Below are positions 1 to 8,396 of a stretch of DNA of 49,214 nt, piece after piece; the stretch's first letter is position 1; every line of letters starts with the position of its first letter. Location of the stretch: NCBI GenBank assembly GCA_913058185.1, contig CAJXQX010000024.1:1-49214 (forward strand). The letters run 5' to 3'. Source of the DNA: an uncultured Verrucomicrobiota bacterium. GTDB taxonomy: Bacteria > Verrucomicrobiota > Verrucomicrobiia > Opitutales > Opitutaceae. The translations under genes and the position numbers were made by a program. The notes under the pieces are model-generated. The model was not told the DNA's origin and ran no database searches. It worked only from the letters and a program-made list of their open reading frames with translations.

Positions 1-206
1 CGGGGAGAGAGGTTGTCCTGGTTGCCTCGCGGAGCGACGTTGCGCACATCGAGGGTGGTTTCGAAGAAGGGGAAATCGGATTGCCGATGATCGGTGTAGA
101 ACGGCGAATCGGCCCGTCCCAGATGGGGTGGGATTTCCGCGTCGAGAAGGGGTGTTAGTGTCACCGCACACAATACGCAGGAGAGCCGAAGGAAAGATAA
201 CCGCAT
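1..206 (-). CDS. Exported protein, 5' end only (DUF6797-like)
   Basis: An open frame starts at the ATG read from 206 down and runs off the left edge, giving 68 residues. It opens with a clear Sec signal peptide (MRLSFLRLSCVLCAVTLT, then a small-residue cleavage region near LLDAE). The mature part contains DFPFFETTLDVR followed by a PRGNQDNLSP stretch. From memory this resembles the start of DUF6797 regions in secreted, cytochrome-c-associated proteins of Verrucomicrobiota and Planctomycetes, but the diagnostic core would lie outside the window. It is divergent from trpS. That a gene is here is well supported by the signal peptide and uninterrupted frame; the family name is tentative. Confidence 0.6.
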   Translation of the reverse strand, partial: MRLSFLRLSCVLCAVTLTPLLDAEIPPHLGRADSPFYTDHRQSDFPFFETTLDVRNVAPRGNQDNLSP

Positions 207-223
207 GAGGGACTAACCGTAGT

Positions 224-256
224 TTGAGCGCTTTCGAGGTGCCAAGCTCGTATAAT
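224..256 (+). promoter_or_regulatory. Probable promoter for trpS
   Basis: A perfect TATAAT lies at 251-256. No good -35 sits at 17 bases; the nearest TTGAGC (224-229) is 21 bases away, so the -35 is weak or absent. Transcription would start near 263, leaving about 90 bases of leader with a small hairpin (CCATCG, TT, CGATGG at 267-280). The upstream in-frame ATG at 255 overlaps this -10 box, which argues against it being the trpS start. Confidence 0.45.
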
Positions 257-353
257 GGGGAACGTTCCATCGTTCGATGGGGCCGAGGAAATCGGAAAAA
301 CGGGCTGGTTCTTCGCTACCGGGTGGTTCTCTAATGGTCTTTTCATTCTTCCT

Positions 354-1325
354 ATGGCATCCCGCACCCTCACTGGCATCACTCCTTCCGGCACCCTCCA
401 CGTGGGGAACTATTTTGGCGCCATGCGTCCAGCCATCGCGGCGCAGGATTCCGGCGAATGTTACTACTTCATCGCCGATTACCATTCATTGACCTCGGTA
501 TTTGATCCTGAAGTGCGGCGAGCGAACACCCTGGGAATCGCTTTGGATTGGTTAGCTTGCGGGCTCGATCCGGCTAAAAGTGTGTTTTGGCGGCAAAGTG
601 ATGTGCCCGAGGTTTGTGAACTTACCTGGCTGCTCGGCACGCTCACTCCGATGGGACTCTTGGAGCGCGCCCACAGTTTTAAGGATAAGACCGCCAAGGG
701 CATCGCGCCCAACTTCGGGCTCTTTTCCTATCCCGTCCTCATGGCGGCGGATATTCTACTCTATGACACGACGGTGGTGCCGGTGGGCAAGGATCAGAAA
801 CAGCACCTCGAGATGACGCGGGATATCGCGATCAAGTTTAACCAAGCCTACGGCGAAACCTTCGTCGTGCCCGAGCCGTCGATTTCAGAAGATGTCGCCG
901 TGATTCCTGGTCTCGATGGTCAGAAGATGAGCAAAAGCTACGGCAACACCCTCGAGATTTTTGGCGACGAGAAGAAGCTGCGCAAAAAAGTCATGTCGAT
1001 CGTGATGGACAGCCGCACGCGAGAAGAACCCAAACCGGATGCGGATCAATTACCGGCGACCCAGTTGCTCCAGTTTTTCACTCCGACCGATGTCTATGAA
1101 GACATTGTAGGTCAGCTCAAAGCGGGTGGCTACGGCTACGGTGATCTGAAGAAGGCCCTATTTGAACATTACTGGGAATTTTACCGCGAAGCCCGCGCCC
1201 GTCGCACCGAGCTGGCGGCAAACCTCGATCACGTTGAATCTGTCTTAAAAGATGGTGCCCTCAAAGCCCACACCGTAGCCCGGGATGTGATCGACCGTGC
1301 CCGTCGCAACTGCGGCATCGCTTGA
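354..1325 (+). CDS. trpS: Tryptophanyl-tRNA synthetase
   Basis: Class I aminoacyl-tRNA synthetase that charges tRNA-Trp with tryptophan using ATP in the cytoplasm. The 323-residue product begins MASRTLTGITPSGTLHVGNY, which contains the HIGH-type signature as TPSGTLHVGNYFG. It carries the second signature as GQKMSKSYGN near residue 191. The length matches bacterial TrpRS (about 325-340). The frame is open back to an ATG at 255, but those 33 extra residues have no family counterpart and that ATG lies in a TATAAT box, so 354 is chosen. The family assignment is secure; the start is likely but has no clear Shine-Dalgarno sequence. Confidence 0.95.
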   Translation: MASRTLTGITPSGTLHVGNYFGAMRPAIAAQDSGECYYFIADYHSLTSVFDPEVRRANTLGIALDWLACGLDPAKSVFWRQSDVPEVCELTWLLGTLTPMGLLERAHSFKDKTAKGIAPNFGLFSYPVLMAADILLYDTTVVPVGKDQKQHLEMTRDIAIKFNQAYGETFVVPEPSISEDVAVIPGLDGQKMSKSYGNTLEIFGDEKKLRKKVMSIVMDSRTREEPKPDADQLPATQLLQFFTPTDVYEDIVGQLKAGGYGYGDLKKALFEHYWEFYREARARRTELAANLDHVESVLKDGALKAHTVARDVIDRARRNCGIA

Positions 1326-1364
1326 CCCAAACTTTCCTCCTCAAAATCGTTACCTCAATCTAGT

Positions 1365-2072
1365 ATGAATACCCTCTGTCGACTCCTCGTTCTAAAATTA
1401 CTCTTTGCGTTGACCCTCTCGTGGTCTGCAGCGGCCGAAGCTGAATTCGTTTCTTTGTTTAACGGCAAGGATCTGACCGGCTGGAAATCCAATGAAGAAA
1501 CCCCGGGTTGCTTCTCCGTGGTAGACGGAAACCTCAAAGTTAGTGGCGGACGTGCCCATCTCTTTTACACGGGTAACGACGATGAACCTGAGATTAAGAA
1601 CTTTGTGCTGAAGCTCAAAGTAAAGACTCAACCCGGCGCTAACAGCGGCGTATATTTCCACACGCAATATCAGGCGGAAGGTTGGCCGTCAGTTGGATTT
1701 GAGAGCCAAGTGAACTCCACCCATTCGGATCCGAAGAAAACGGGTAGCCTATACGGGGTGGTAAACGTGTTGGCCTTGGCTGAAGGGAAGTCGGTTCCCC
1801 CGGGAAGCTTGGAGAATCACTTGGTCGACAAAGCCCCGAGCACGGATGGCGAGTGGTTTAATTATAATATCAGGGTCAATAATCGGAAGATTACGATTAG
1901 GGTGAATGGTGAGATCACCGCGCAATGGACGCAGCCGAAGAATTTCGATCCGAAGAAGGCGCTGAAGAACAACCCCGGTCGTAAGCTCGGTGCCGGCACG
2001 TTCGCCCTGCAAGCGCATGACCCGAAGAGCACGACCTTCTACAAGGACATCATGCTCAAAATCTTGCCCTAG
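1365..2072 (+). CDS. Secreted DUF1080 (3-keto-disaccharide hydrolase type) protein
   Basis: This 235-residue protein has a signal peptide (residues 1-25, ending SAAAEA) and a single DUF1080 beta-sandwich. The family's opening FVSLFNGKDLTGWK is at residues 28-41. Further conserved patches are the NSGVYFHTQYQ segment and the GSLYGVVNVLALAEGK segment. Such proteins are abundant in Verrucomicrobiota and Planctomycetes, and some hydrolyse 3-keto-glycosides. The substrate cannot be told from this sequence. It follows trpS by 39 bases and may be cotranscribed with it, although the functions are unrelated. Likely periplasmic or secreted. Confidence 0.88.
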   Translation: MNTLCRLLVLKLLFALTLSWSAAAEAEFVSLFNGKDLTGWKSNEETPGCFSVVDGNLKVSGGRAHLFYTGNDDEPEIKNFVLKLKVKTQPGANSGVYFHTQYQAEGWPSVGFESQVNSTHSDPKKTGSLYGVVNVLALAEGKSVPPGSLENHLVDKAPSTDGEWFNYNIRVNNRKITIRVNGEITAQWTQPKNFDPKKALKNNPGRKLGAGTFALQAHDPKSTTFYKDIMLKILP

Positions 2073-2123
2073 CTTGAACCTGAATGCCGCGATTGAATAA
2101 TCGCAGCGTCTCTGGTTGATCGC

Positions 2124-2624
2124 TTAGGCGTCGGCGACGACGGGGTGTCCTTCGCGGGCGATGTAGTCTTCCAGTCGGAAGAGATCATTCCCGGCCCGGC
2201 GGGTGATCTTCAGCAGGGTGTCCATGCTCGCCACCTCCTCAACCTGTTCCTCGAGGAACCACTGGAGGAAATTCTGCGTCACGCGGTCGTTGGTTTCCGC
2301 TGCCGCGTCGTAGATCGCTTTGATCTGATCGGTCACTTTGAACTCCTGATAATAGGTCAGCTGCACAACCCCTTCGACTGAACCGAAATCAGACTTGGGC
2401 GCGTCGAGCGCCGGAAAGTCGACGGTGCGATTTGTGTCGCTGAGGAACTTCACCATTTTCATGGCATGCGCGCGTTCTTCGTCAGCCTGCTGGGCGAAAT
2501 ATTTCGACATCTCGGGCAATGCCTCGGAGTCGCACCAGGTTGAAACGGCGATGTATTGGTAGAATGCCGAGAATTCGTGGCCGATCTGTTCGTTGATCAG
2601 TTGGGCGGATTTACCGTGGATCAT
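2124..2624 (-). CDS. ftn: Ferritin, non-heme iron storage protein
   Basis: Ferritin stores iron by oxidising Fe(II) at a di-iron ferroxidase centre inside a 24-mer shell. The 166-residue product starts MIHGKSAQLINEQIGHEFSA, the usual beginning of bacterial Ftn proteins. It keeps the helix patterns HEFSAFYQY (Glu ligand), ADEERAHAMKM (Glu and His ligands) and LEEQVEEVASM (Glu ligands). An in-frame upstream start at 2675 would add 17 residues with no ferritin counterpart, so the ATG at 2624 is preferred. Family assignment is firm; the gene symbol is by similarity to FtnA-type ferritins. Confidence 0.93.
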   Translation of the reverse strand: MIHGKSAQLINEQIGHEFSAFYQYIAVSTWCDSEALPEMSKYFAQQADEERAHAMKMVKFLSDTNRTVDFPALDAPKSDFGSVEGVVQLTYYQEFKVTDQIKAIYDAAAETNDRVTQNFLQWFLEEQVEEVASMDTLLKITRRAGNDLFRLEDYIAREGHPVVADA

Positions 2625-2707
2625 GATAAGCTCATTCGGAGTAGAAGTAAAATGCCCTTCGGTAAGGAAGGGCACGAACGGAAAAGAAGGAATGGCTCAG
2701 CGAGCGG

Positions 2708-3103
2708 TTACTTGCGTTTGAGGCGCAGGAAGAGTTTTCCGTCGCTGTAGTAATCGATGTAGTTAGCGGAAGACTGCATGCGGTCGGTCCACGTGTTGGC
2801 CGCGCGGCCGGAGTTCTCTTGGGCGACGAACACTTCTTCTTCATTGAACCACTTCCGGTAAGGGCCACCGACGTGCATGGAGTTCTTCATCGTGAGTTTA
2901 TTGTTCCGGTGATCGGGCTGAAGCTTGATGAGAATATCATTACCGGAGACGCGCACGTCTTGGATGATCTTCTCATCAAAAACGACGGCGGTGAACGGCC
3001 CAAACTCCTTCTTCTCACCGTGATGATCAGCCGACAAGATTGAAGCGGCACCGCCAAAAATGACAAATGAAGCCAAGAAACACAGGAATTTTGAGCGAAT
3101 CAT
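2708..3103 (-). CDS. Hypothetical exported protein
   Basis: The predicted product has 131 residues and begins MIRSKFLCFLASFVIFGGAA, a signal peptide likely cleaved before ADHHGEKK. I do not recognise the mature domain. It has a strand-rich segment (FTAVVFDEKIIQDVRVSGNDILIKL) followed by a tail rich in Asn, Lys, Trp and Tyr, ending KLFLRLKRK. An upstream start at 3139 is possible but would put 12 residues before the signal peptide. It lies 83 bases downstream of ferritin on the same strand order and could be cotranscribed with plsC or stand alone. Coding is supported by the signal peptide and codon use; function is unknown. Confidence 0.7.
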   Translation of the reverse strand: MIRSKFLCFLASFVIFGGAASILSADHHGEKKEFGPFTAVVFDEKIIQDVRVSGNDILIKLQPDHRNNKLTMKNSMHVGGPYRKWFNEEEVFVAQENSGRAANTWTDRMQSSANYIDYYSDGKLFLRLKRK

Positions 3104-3179
3104 GGAGGCGATCCTGATTGAGCCGTGGGCGTTCGGCAAGTCAGCTGCACGATGTTTAAGCCTCTCCCGAAGGTTAAAT

Positions 3180-3842
3180 CTAAATGATAGTGATGGGTGG
3201 TCGCTCTAGCTTGGCAATGGCGGCCATGATGCGTTCGCTGGCGACTTGGTAGCGTTGTTTTCCAGCGCTACGGTCTTCGATGTCTTCGATTTGTAACGGT
3301 TTTCCGTAGGTGACGCTTACCGGCACACCGGGTTTCGTGTAACCACCCCGGCCCCAGGCGAGGTGAGAATCGAAAATCCGCACCGGCACCACGGGGACTT
3401 TCGCCCGACAGGCGATCATCCCTACGCCTGCCTTCGGTTCCTGAAAGTTTCCGTCCTTGGAACGCGTGCCTTCGGGGAAAAGAATGAGGGCTTTACCTTC
3501 CTTGAGTGTCTTCAGCACGCGTTTGATCGCGGAGACATCGGAGCCACCGCCTTCGCGATCGACCGGGATGCAGCCGGCCTGGTCCATCCACCAGTTTGTG
3601 ATGCCACCTTTCCAGAGGGTTTTACGGGCAAAAAATGATATCTGGCGGGGCACGTTGCTGCCGATGGTGGGCGGGTCGAGGTGACTGGCGTGATTACCGG
3701 CGAGGAGGAATGGACCGGTGGTGGGAATGTTTTCCACGCCGGAAACGTCTCCGCGGAAAAACATCGAGTGCAGGGTCACGAATGCATAGTGGCAGAACCC
3801 ATATACTGGGCGCATCTCAAGTTGGGTAAACGGGCGCGTCAT
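3180..3842 (-). CDS. plsC: 1-acyl-sn-glycerol-3-phosphate acyltransferase
   Basis: PlsC-type acyltransferase that adds the second acyl chain to lysophosphatidic acid at the inner membrane. The 220-residue product has the catalytic block GNHASHLDPP (the NHxxxxD motif) near residue 50. The FPEGTRSKDGNF block near residue 123 binds the glycerol-phosphate. Length and spacing fit small bacterial AGPATs. Its ATG overlaps the cmk stop by four bases (ATGA), so it is translationally coupled as the last gene of tyrA-aroA-cmk-plsC. A cmk-plsC pair is a common bacterial arrangement. Acyl-donor preference cannot be read from sequence. Confidence 0.9.
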   Translation of the reverse strand: MTRPFTQLEMRPVYGFCHYAFVTLHSMFFRGDVSGVENIPTTGPFLLAGNHASHLDPPTIGSNVPRQISFFARKTLWKGGITNWWMDQAGCIPVDREGGGSDVSAIKRVLKTLKEGKALILFPEGTRSKDGNFQEPKAGVGMIACRAKVPVVPVRIFDSHLAWGRGGYTKPGVPVSVTYGKPLQIEDIEDRSAGKQRYQVASERIMAAIAKLERPPITII

Positions 3843-4516
3843 GTCGTTGGGGGTAAACGGTCGCGAAGTTTTTCACTGAGCAGATCGACGACCTGTTCGA
3901 GATTGAGGAACGTGCTGTCGATATCCGTCGCTCCATCCGGCGAAGCGAGGGGGGCGGTTTTGCGGGTGCGATCCAAGCGATCACGTTCAGTGATTGAGTC
4001 GGTTTGGCCTTCGGCAGCGCGGCGCCGGGCGCGTTCGATCGGGTCGGCGTGGAGGAAAAACCGAAAATCCGCATCAGGAAAAATCACGGAACCGATGTCG
4101 CGGCCCTCCATAATCAAGCCGCGGAAACCATGACTCCGCGCGACGTCGACTTGGCCTCGTTGGTAGGCGAGCAGAGCATCGCGCAGTTCGGGCACGGCGG
4201 CGAAGTGGGAGACGTTGGCATTCACCTCGGCGGTGCGAATTTCAGAGTCCGGCACCACGCGTCCATTTATCTTCATCTGCGCCCGGCGGCCATCGAGCTT
4301 AGTGTCGAAATCGATCTCTTGGCTGACGGTCGCGATGCCAGCGCAATCGTTGTTGGCGAGGCCTGCGCGGAGCAGTTCCGCCGTCATCGTGCGGTAGAAG
4401 GAGCCGGTATCGACGTGCAGTAAATTGAACTTCTCGCTTAAGGCACGTGAAGTGGAGGATTTGCCGGATGCGGCGCCGCCGTCGATGGCAACGATGATAA
4501 AAGACGGGTCGGTCAC
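3839..4516 (-). CDS. cmk: Cytidylate kinase
   Basis: Phosphorylates CMP and dCMP with ATP in the cytoplasm. The 225-residue product has the P-loop as AIDGGAASGKSS at residues 10-21, VDTGSFYRTMT for nucleotide binding and GRDIGSVIFPDADFRFFL in the central region. A lid-region Arg-rich segment (ERARRR, DRLDRTRKTAPL) and the terminal D-x-D-S-T element follow. The start codon is GTG and overlaps the aroA stop by four bases (GTGA); the stop overlaps the plsC start. The tight overlaps show one operon in the order tyrA, aroA, cmk, plsC. Confidence 0.95.
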   Translation of the reverse strand: MTDPSFIIVAIDGGAASGKSSTSRALSEKFNLLHVDTGSFYRTMTAELLRAGLANNDCAGIATVSQEIDFDTKLDGRRAQMKINGRVVPDSEIRTAEVNANVSHFAAVPELRDALLAYQRGQVDVARSHGFRGLIMEGRDIGSVIFPDADFRFFLHADPIERARRRAAEGQTDSITERDRLDRTRKTAPLASPDGATDIDSTFLNLEQVVDLLSEKLRDRLPPTT

Positions 4517-5808
4517 TTGGCGGAGAATTTTGTCCTCACGGTATCCAGCAACTCAAAAAAGTGAGGAAACGTCTTGGCGCAGACTTCAGGGTGATGAATT
4601 GAGAGCCACGAAGAGCCATCACCACGCAGGTCGTGACTGCCCAAAACCCCAAAACTCATGGCGAATCGGTGATCTCCGTAGGTTTCGATGACTTGGTCGG
4701 TCTTGAGCGGTTGGGGGGTGATGGTGAGGGTATCCTCGTCCTCGATCACTTCTTGACCGAGGCGTCGCAGCTCAGTGGCCATACCGGCAACGCGGTCGGT
4801 TTCTTGGGCGCGGGTGTGAGCAATCCCAGTGATCCGGGTGGGGCCATCTAACAAGGGTGCGATCGCGGCGAGCGTTAGAAAGGTGTCGGAGATCTCGCGA
4901 AAATTGTATTCGAAGGGTGTGCCGGATGGGTGGGAACCAACTTGCTGCAGGACCTCAACAAACGCGGCATCCCCCTGCAGGCCGTCACCGGGAGCCCGCA
5001 AATGGGGGAAAGTCATGGAGCCTTTCTCCATGTGGTTTAGCATGTGCCAGTAACTCGCGGCTGAGGCGTCGGGCTCGATGGCGTAGGTGCTGGGCGGCGT
5101 GTAGGCGATCGAATCGATGGTGAAGCGATCGTCTTGGGCGGGCGGGATTTGCGCCCCAAACTCGGCCATCAGGTGTCGGGTCATTTCCACGTAGGTCCAC
5201 CTTACGGAACCCGTGAGTTGAATCGAAACCGGCCCTTGGGCCTGAGGGGCGACCATGAGAAGGGCGGATAGTAACTGACTGCTGGCACTCGCATCGATCT
5301 CGATGTCGCCGCCGCGTAGACCGTGAGCGTGGATTTCGAGCGGGAAGAAGCCTTCCTCACCGGTGCAGCGCACCTCGGCCCCGAGTTCTCGCAGCGCATT
5401 GATGAGGTTGGTCATCGGGCGGTGGCGCATCTGCTCGATGCCATCTATCCGGTAAACCCCACGCGGGGCAGCGGCGCAGAAGGCGGTCAAAAATCGAGCG
5501 GCCGTGCCGGCGAGTCCGACGAAGATATCGACGGGTTCCTCGGTGCGGAAGAGATTGGCTTGGCCGGAAACCCGTAGTGTGAGTGCGGCGGCATCGGCGT
5601 CTACGGTGCAGCCGAGTCGGCGCAGCGCCTCGGCCATCAGTTCGGTGTCTTCGCTAAATAGCGCGCCTGTGAGGGTGACCGGCTCGGATCCCAAGGCGGC
5701 GAGCAGGAGGGCCCGGTTAGTGAGACTTTTCGAACCGGGTAACACGACTTCGCCACCGGGAGGGGTGGTGAAGGGGACGATGGGCAGGACTTCAGGCAAA
5801 GCGGTCAC
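4513..5808 (-). CDS. aroA: 3-phosphoshikimate 1-carboxyvinyltransferase (EPSP synthase)
   Basis: Joins phosphoenolpyruvate to shikimate-3-phosphate in the shikimate pathway. The 431-residue product has the shikimate-phosphate Lys in LPGSKSLTNRALLLAALG (residues 23-40), QMRHRPM in the middle, and the C-terminal HTRAQETDRV and YGDHRFAM motifs. The PEP-binding loop reads GLAGTAARFLTAF where most EPSP synthases have GNAGTxxR, so the usual Asn is Leu while the Gly, Thr and Arg are kept. The start is GTG, giving a sensible N terminus (MTALPEVLPIVPF). It lies 73 bases downstream of tyrA and overlaps cmk. Assignment is firm. Confidence 0.95.
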   Translation of the reverse strand: MTALPEVLPIVPFTTPPGGEVVLPGSKSLTNRALLLAALGSEPVTLTGALFSEDTELMAEALRRLGCTVDADAAALTLRVSGQANLFRTEEPVDIFVGLAGTAARFLTAFCAAAPRGVYRIDGIEQMRHRPMTNLINALRELGAEVRCTGEEGFFPLEIHAHGLRGGDIEIDASASSQLLSALLMVAPQAQGPVSIQLTGSVRWTYVEMTRHLMAEFGAQIPPAQDDRFTIDSIAYTPPSTYAIEPDASAASYWHMLNHMEKGSMTFPHLRAPGDGLQGDAAFVEVLQQVGSHPSGTPFEYNFREISDTFLTLAAIAPLLDGPTRITGIAHTRAQETDRVAGMATELRRLGQEVIEDEDTLTITPQPLKTDQVIETYGDHRFAMSFGVLGSHDLRGDGSSWLSIHHPEVCAKTFPHFFELLDTVRTKFSAK

Positions 5809-5881
5809 AATCTAAATATCGGAAGAAAGATCCGCTTTCGCCAAGGCTTCAGCGGACAGGAAACGAGAAAGATCCGCTGCA

Positions 5882-6739
5882 TCAGGGGCGGAGGCTATCG
5901 CGCCAAGATTTACCACGTTCGAGTCGGGTGCGGAGTTCCGGCCAATCCCGGTTGGCCAGAGCAGCGCGGAAATGGTGGAGGTCGTCTTCGAATCCTTGGA
6001 GCGCACGCAGAATCTCGTCGCGGTTTTGTTCGAGAATCTCGACCCACATAGTGGAGTCGCTGGCGGCGATGCGAGTGGTGTCTTTCAGGCCGTTGCCGGC
6101 GAGGTGACTCCATTTGGCGGGGCGTTGGTCGAGAAGAGTGCCGAGATTGGTGGCGACGATTTGGGGCAGGTGGCTGATGTGGGCGACGATTTCGTCGTGT
6201 TGGTCGGCGCTGACGGTCACGACCTCGGATCCGAGATCTCGCCAGAGGCGGACCACGGTTTCGACGGCTACGTCGTCGTCGTTTTCGGTGGGGGTGACAA
6301 AACAGGTGCGGCCATCGAAGAGTTTAGCATCACCATTTTCCCAGCCGGTTTTCTCGCTGCCGGCCATGGGATGGGAACCGATGAAGGTAGCAGCGGTGGA
6401 TGAAAGGGAGCTGGAGGCTTGTCGGCAGATATCGGCTTTAACGCTACCGACATCGGTTACGATGGTCCCCGCAGTGAGATGAGGCGCGATGCGCTCAACT
6501 AATTCGCCAATCCGGGTTACGGGTGAGGCAATCACGACGAGATTAGCGGCCTTCGCGGCGGATTCGGCAGAATCAACGACTTCGTCGCACCACGGTTGAT
6601 CAGCGAGGGCGAGGCGCACTTCGGGCCGACGGGCCCAGATGATCACCCGCCGAGCCGCTCCGCGCGCTTTGGCGGCGCGGGCTACGGACGCCCCCAGCAG
6701 GCCGGGAGCAAAGATGGCGAGTGTATCGATCACGATCAT
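5882..6739 (-). CDS. tyrA: Prephenate dehydrogenase
   Basis: NAD(P)-dependent enzyme that converts prephenate to 4-hydroxyphenylpyruvate for tyrosine synthesis. The 285-residue product starts MIVIDTLAIFAPGLLGASVA, a Rossmann fold whose glycine motif is GLLGAS. Other family marks are TDVGSVKADI, the catalytic-region GSHPMAGSEKTGWENG, and the HDEIVAHISHLPQ helix that carries the active-site His. A TTG six bases upstream is also in frame, but the ATG is preferred. There is no ACT domain, so feedback by tyrosine through an ACT module is not expected. It heads the tyrA-aroA-cmk-plsC operon and is divergent from the coiled-coil/FGE-like gene at 6844. Confidence 0.93.
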   Translation of the reverse strand: MIVIDTLAIFAPGLLGASVARAAKARGAARRVIIWARRPEVRLALADQPWCDEVVDSAESAAKAANLVVIASPVTRIGELVERIAPHLTAGTIVTDVGSVKADICRQASSSLSSTAATFIGSHPMAGSEKTGWENGDAKLFDGRTCFVTPTENDDDVAVETVVRLWRDLGSEVVTVSADQHDEIVAHISHLPQIVATNLGTLLDQRPAKWSHLAGNGLKDTTRIAASDSTMWVEILEQNRDEILRALQGFEDDLHHFRAALANRDWPELRTRLERGKSWRDSLRP

Positions 6740-6843
6740 GGTCAAATGGTATGCCGCCGCGAATGTCGAGCATACCCTAATTCGAGGCCGGGAGGCCTAG
6801 CGCGTTGATTTTTAAGCCCGCGGCCCTTTGGTGAGGGAGTCGC

Positions 6844-7794
6844 ATGCCTTACCAACAACGCAGAAGAAGACGCTATGTAGTCTGGGAGAAACTACGCCCG
6901 GTGATATTGGTTCTCTTCGGTTTGGCATCCCTAGCGGGACTTTGGTGGTGGTTGATTCAACTCGGCCCGAATCCTGTCGCGGCAAAAGGTGACGTGGTTT
7001 CAAATCACGCGGAGGATGTCGAAGTGGCGTCGATCCGGCGTGAGGTGGCAGCGTTACGTGGTGCGTTCGAGGCAGAGGGATCCTCTGCGGATGTGAAATT
7101 GCTCGAGGAGGCGATCACCAAACAGCGTGAGGTGGTCAATAAGTTGGAGGGCAATGCGGGCCAAGCCGAACTACGACGATTGAATGAGCTGGAGGAGGAA
7201 TTGGCTTCAGCGTTGGCGAAGGAATTAAATTTACGTATCGGGAAACTGGATGCGCAGGCGACGACGAGTCACGAAGCCGGGAATCTCGGTGCGGCGGAAG
7301 CGGCCTGGACGGAAGCGTTACGGTTGCAGACGAAGGTCAATCGCTCCGGGGCGACGTCGGCGATGAAGAATTTTATGCGCGAAGGTCGGTTGGCGCGGCA
7401 ACTCCAAGAACTGGTCGCCGAACCGCTCGCTCACGAAGTGAGGGAAGCTTTGGGGGCAGCCCGCTCGGCCGCAGCTGCGGAGGAGTTGTCCCATGCTCTC
7501 GCCGCGCTGACGACGGCTCAAGAGGTGCAGCTTCGCATCAATTCGGATTTCCCGCGTTCACGACATGCGGGGGTGGCAGCGCTGGATCTCGATCCCGATG
7601 CCGAACGCACTAAGAGTGATGAGATGGCCACCTTCGCGCCGAATGCGGCGGGATTTTTCGACTTGTTGGGAAATGTCGCGGAGTGGCTCTTACCTCGCCC
7701 GAATCAGACCGGAGGGTGGGCCCTGGTGTCCGGAGGGAGCTTCCTTGATCAGCCCGAGGTCTTGCGCAAGGTGCCTTCGATTGTGACCCAATGA
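6844..7794 (+). CDS. Membrane-anchored coiled-coil protein with FGE-like C terminus, cut by in-frame TGA
   Basis: The 316-residue product has an Arg-rich cytoplasmic start (MPYQQRRRRRYVV), one transmembrane helix at residues 20-40, and a long Ala/Glu-rich coiled-coil region (about 60-245). A short C-terminal piece resembles the end of formylglycine-generating-enzyme/sulfatase-modifying domains: FAPNAAGFFDLLGNVAEWL, then GGWALVSGGSF. The stop at 7792-7794 is TGA. The same frame continues SERARHIGFRVLVEMATE to a TAA at 7849-7851, and IGFRV is exactly how this domain normally ends. The gene therefore looks interrupted by a nonsense codon or sequencing error. The upstream GGGAG ribosome site supports the ATG. 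No enzymatic activity is claimed; most of the FGE fold is absent. Confidence 0.75.
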   Translation: MPYQQRRRRRYVVWEKLRPVILVLFGLASLAGLWWWLIQLGPNPVAAKGDVVSNHAEDVEVASIRREVAALRGAFEAEGSSADVKLLEEAITKQREVVNKLEGNAGQAELRRLNELEEELASALAKELNLRIGKLDAQATTSHEAGNLGAAEAAWTEALRLQTKVNRSGATSAMKNFMREGRLARQLQELVAEPLAHEVREALGAARSAAAAEELSHALAALTTAQEVQLRINSDFPRSRHAGVAALDLDPDAERTKSDEMATFAPNAAGFFDLLGNVAEWLLPRPNQTGGWALVSGGSFLDQPEVLRKVPSIVTQ

Positions 7795-7870
7795 AGCGAA
7801 CGCGCCCGCCACATTGGTTTCCGCGTGTTAGTGGAGATGGCGACGGAATAAGCCGTCGTGAGGCCGTCGG

Positions 7871-8284
7871 TTAAATGCCGCCGAGCTTAAGGATCAGATC
7901 GAACTCGGGCTTACGCAACGGGATGACCGATAGGCGGCTCTGCTTAATCAAAGCGATCTCGGAGAGCTTGGGCTCGGCTTTGACCTGTGCGAGCGAGACA
8001 GGCGAAGGGAGCTTTTTGCCGGCCTTCAGCTTCACTGCGACCCAGCGATCATCCTCCGTGCTCGGGTCGGGATAAGCAGTCTTTTGCACGGTAGCGATAC
8101 CCTGCACCTCTTTATCACTCACACTGGCGTAAAACAACACCTGATCGCCCTTGCACATGGCGGAGAGGTTGTTGCGAGCCTGGTAATTGCGGACCCCATC
8201 CCAGTCGGTGGTGCGATCTTTGGTAAAATCGCTCCAAGAGTATTTTTCGGGTTCCTGTTTAACGAGCCAGTATTGGGTTGTCAT
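7871..8284 (-). CDS. EVE domain-containing protein
   Basis: A 137-residue protein made of one EVE domain, the PUA-like fold that binds modified bases. It starts MTTQYWLVKQEPEKYSWSDF and has the family's WDGVRNYQARNNL and KGDQVLFYASVSDKEVQGIA segments, which line the base-binding pocket. Length equals the usual bacterial single-domain EVE protein. It reads convergently with the FGE-like gene and divergently from the PIN/TRAM gene. The biological role is not defined by sequence; EVE proteins are variously tied to modified DNA or RNA recognition. No nuclease or restriction partner sits next to it. Confidence 0.92.
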   Translation of the reverse strand: MTTQYWLVKQEPEKYSWSDFTKDRTTDWDGVRNYQARNNLSAMCKGDQVLFYASVSDKEVQGIATVQKTAYPDPSTEDDRWVAVKLKAGKKLPSPVSLAQVKAEPKLSEIALIKQSRLSVIPLRKPEFDLILKLGGI

Positions 8285-8396
8285 AAATCAGTGGTTTTAG
8301 TGAGCTGGCGCTAGCGAATTCAGCAACTCGCAATATATAATTTTTTGCAAATTAGGGGAACAATCCTTTCCTTAGCGCTCCTTATACAAACCCCAT

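Noticed and set aside
255-353. Two Trp codons in the frame just before trpS, suggestive of a leader peptide or attenuator.
   Set aside because: The frame runs into trpS without a stop, its ATG overlaps a TATAAT box, and no competing terminator hairpin is visible.
7792-7794. TGA in the FGE-like gene as a selenocysteine codon.
   Set aside because: No SECIS-like hairpin directly follows, and the position is not a Cys in the family as far as I know.
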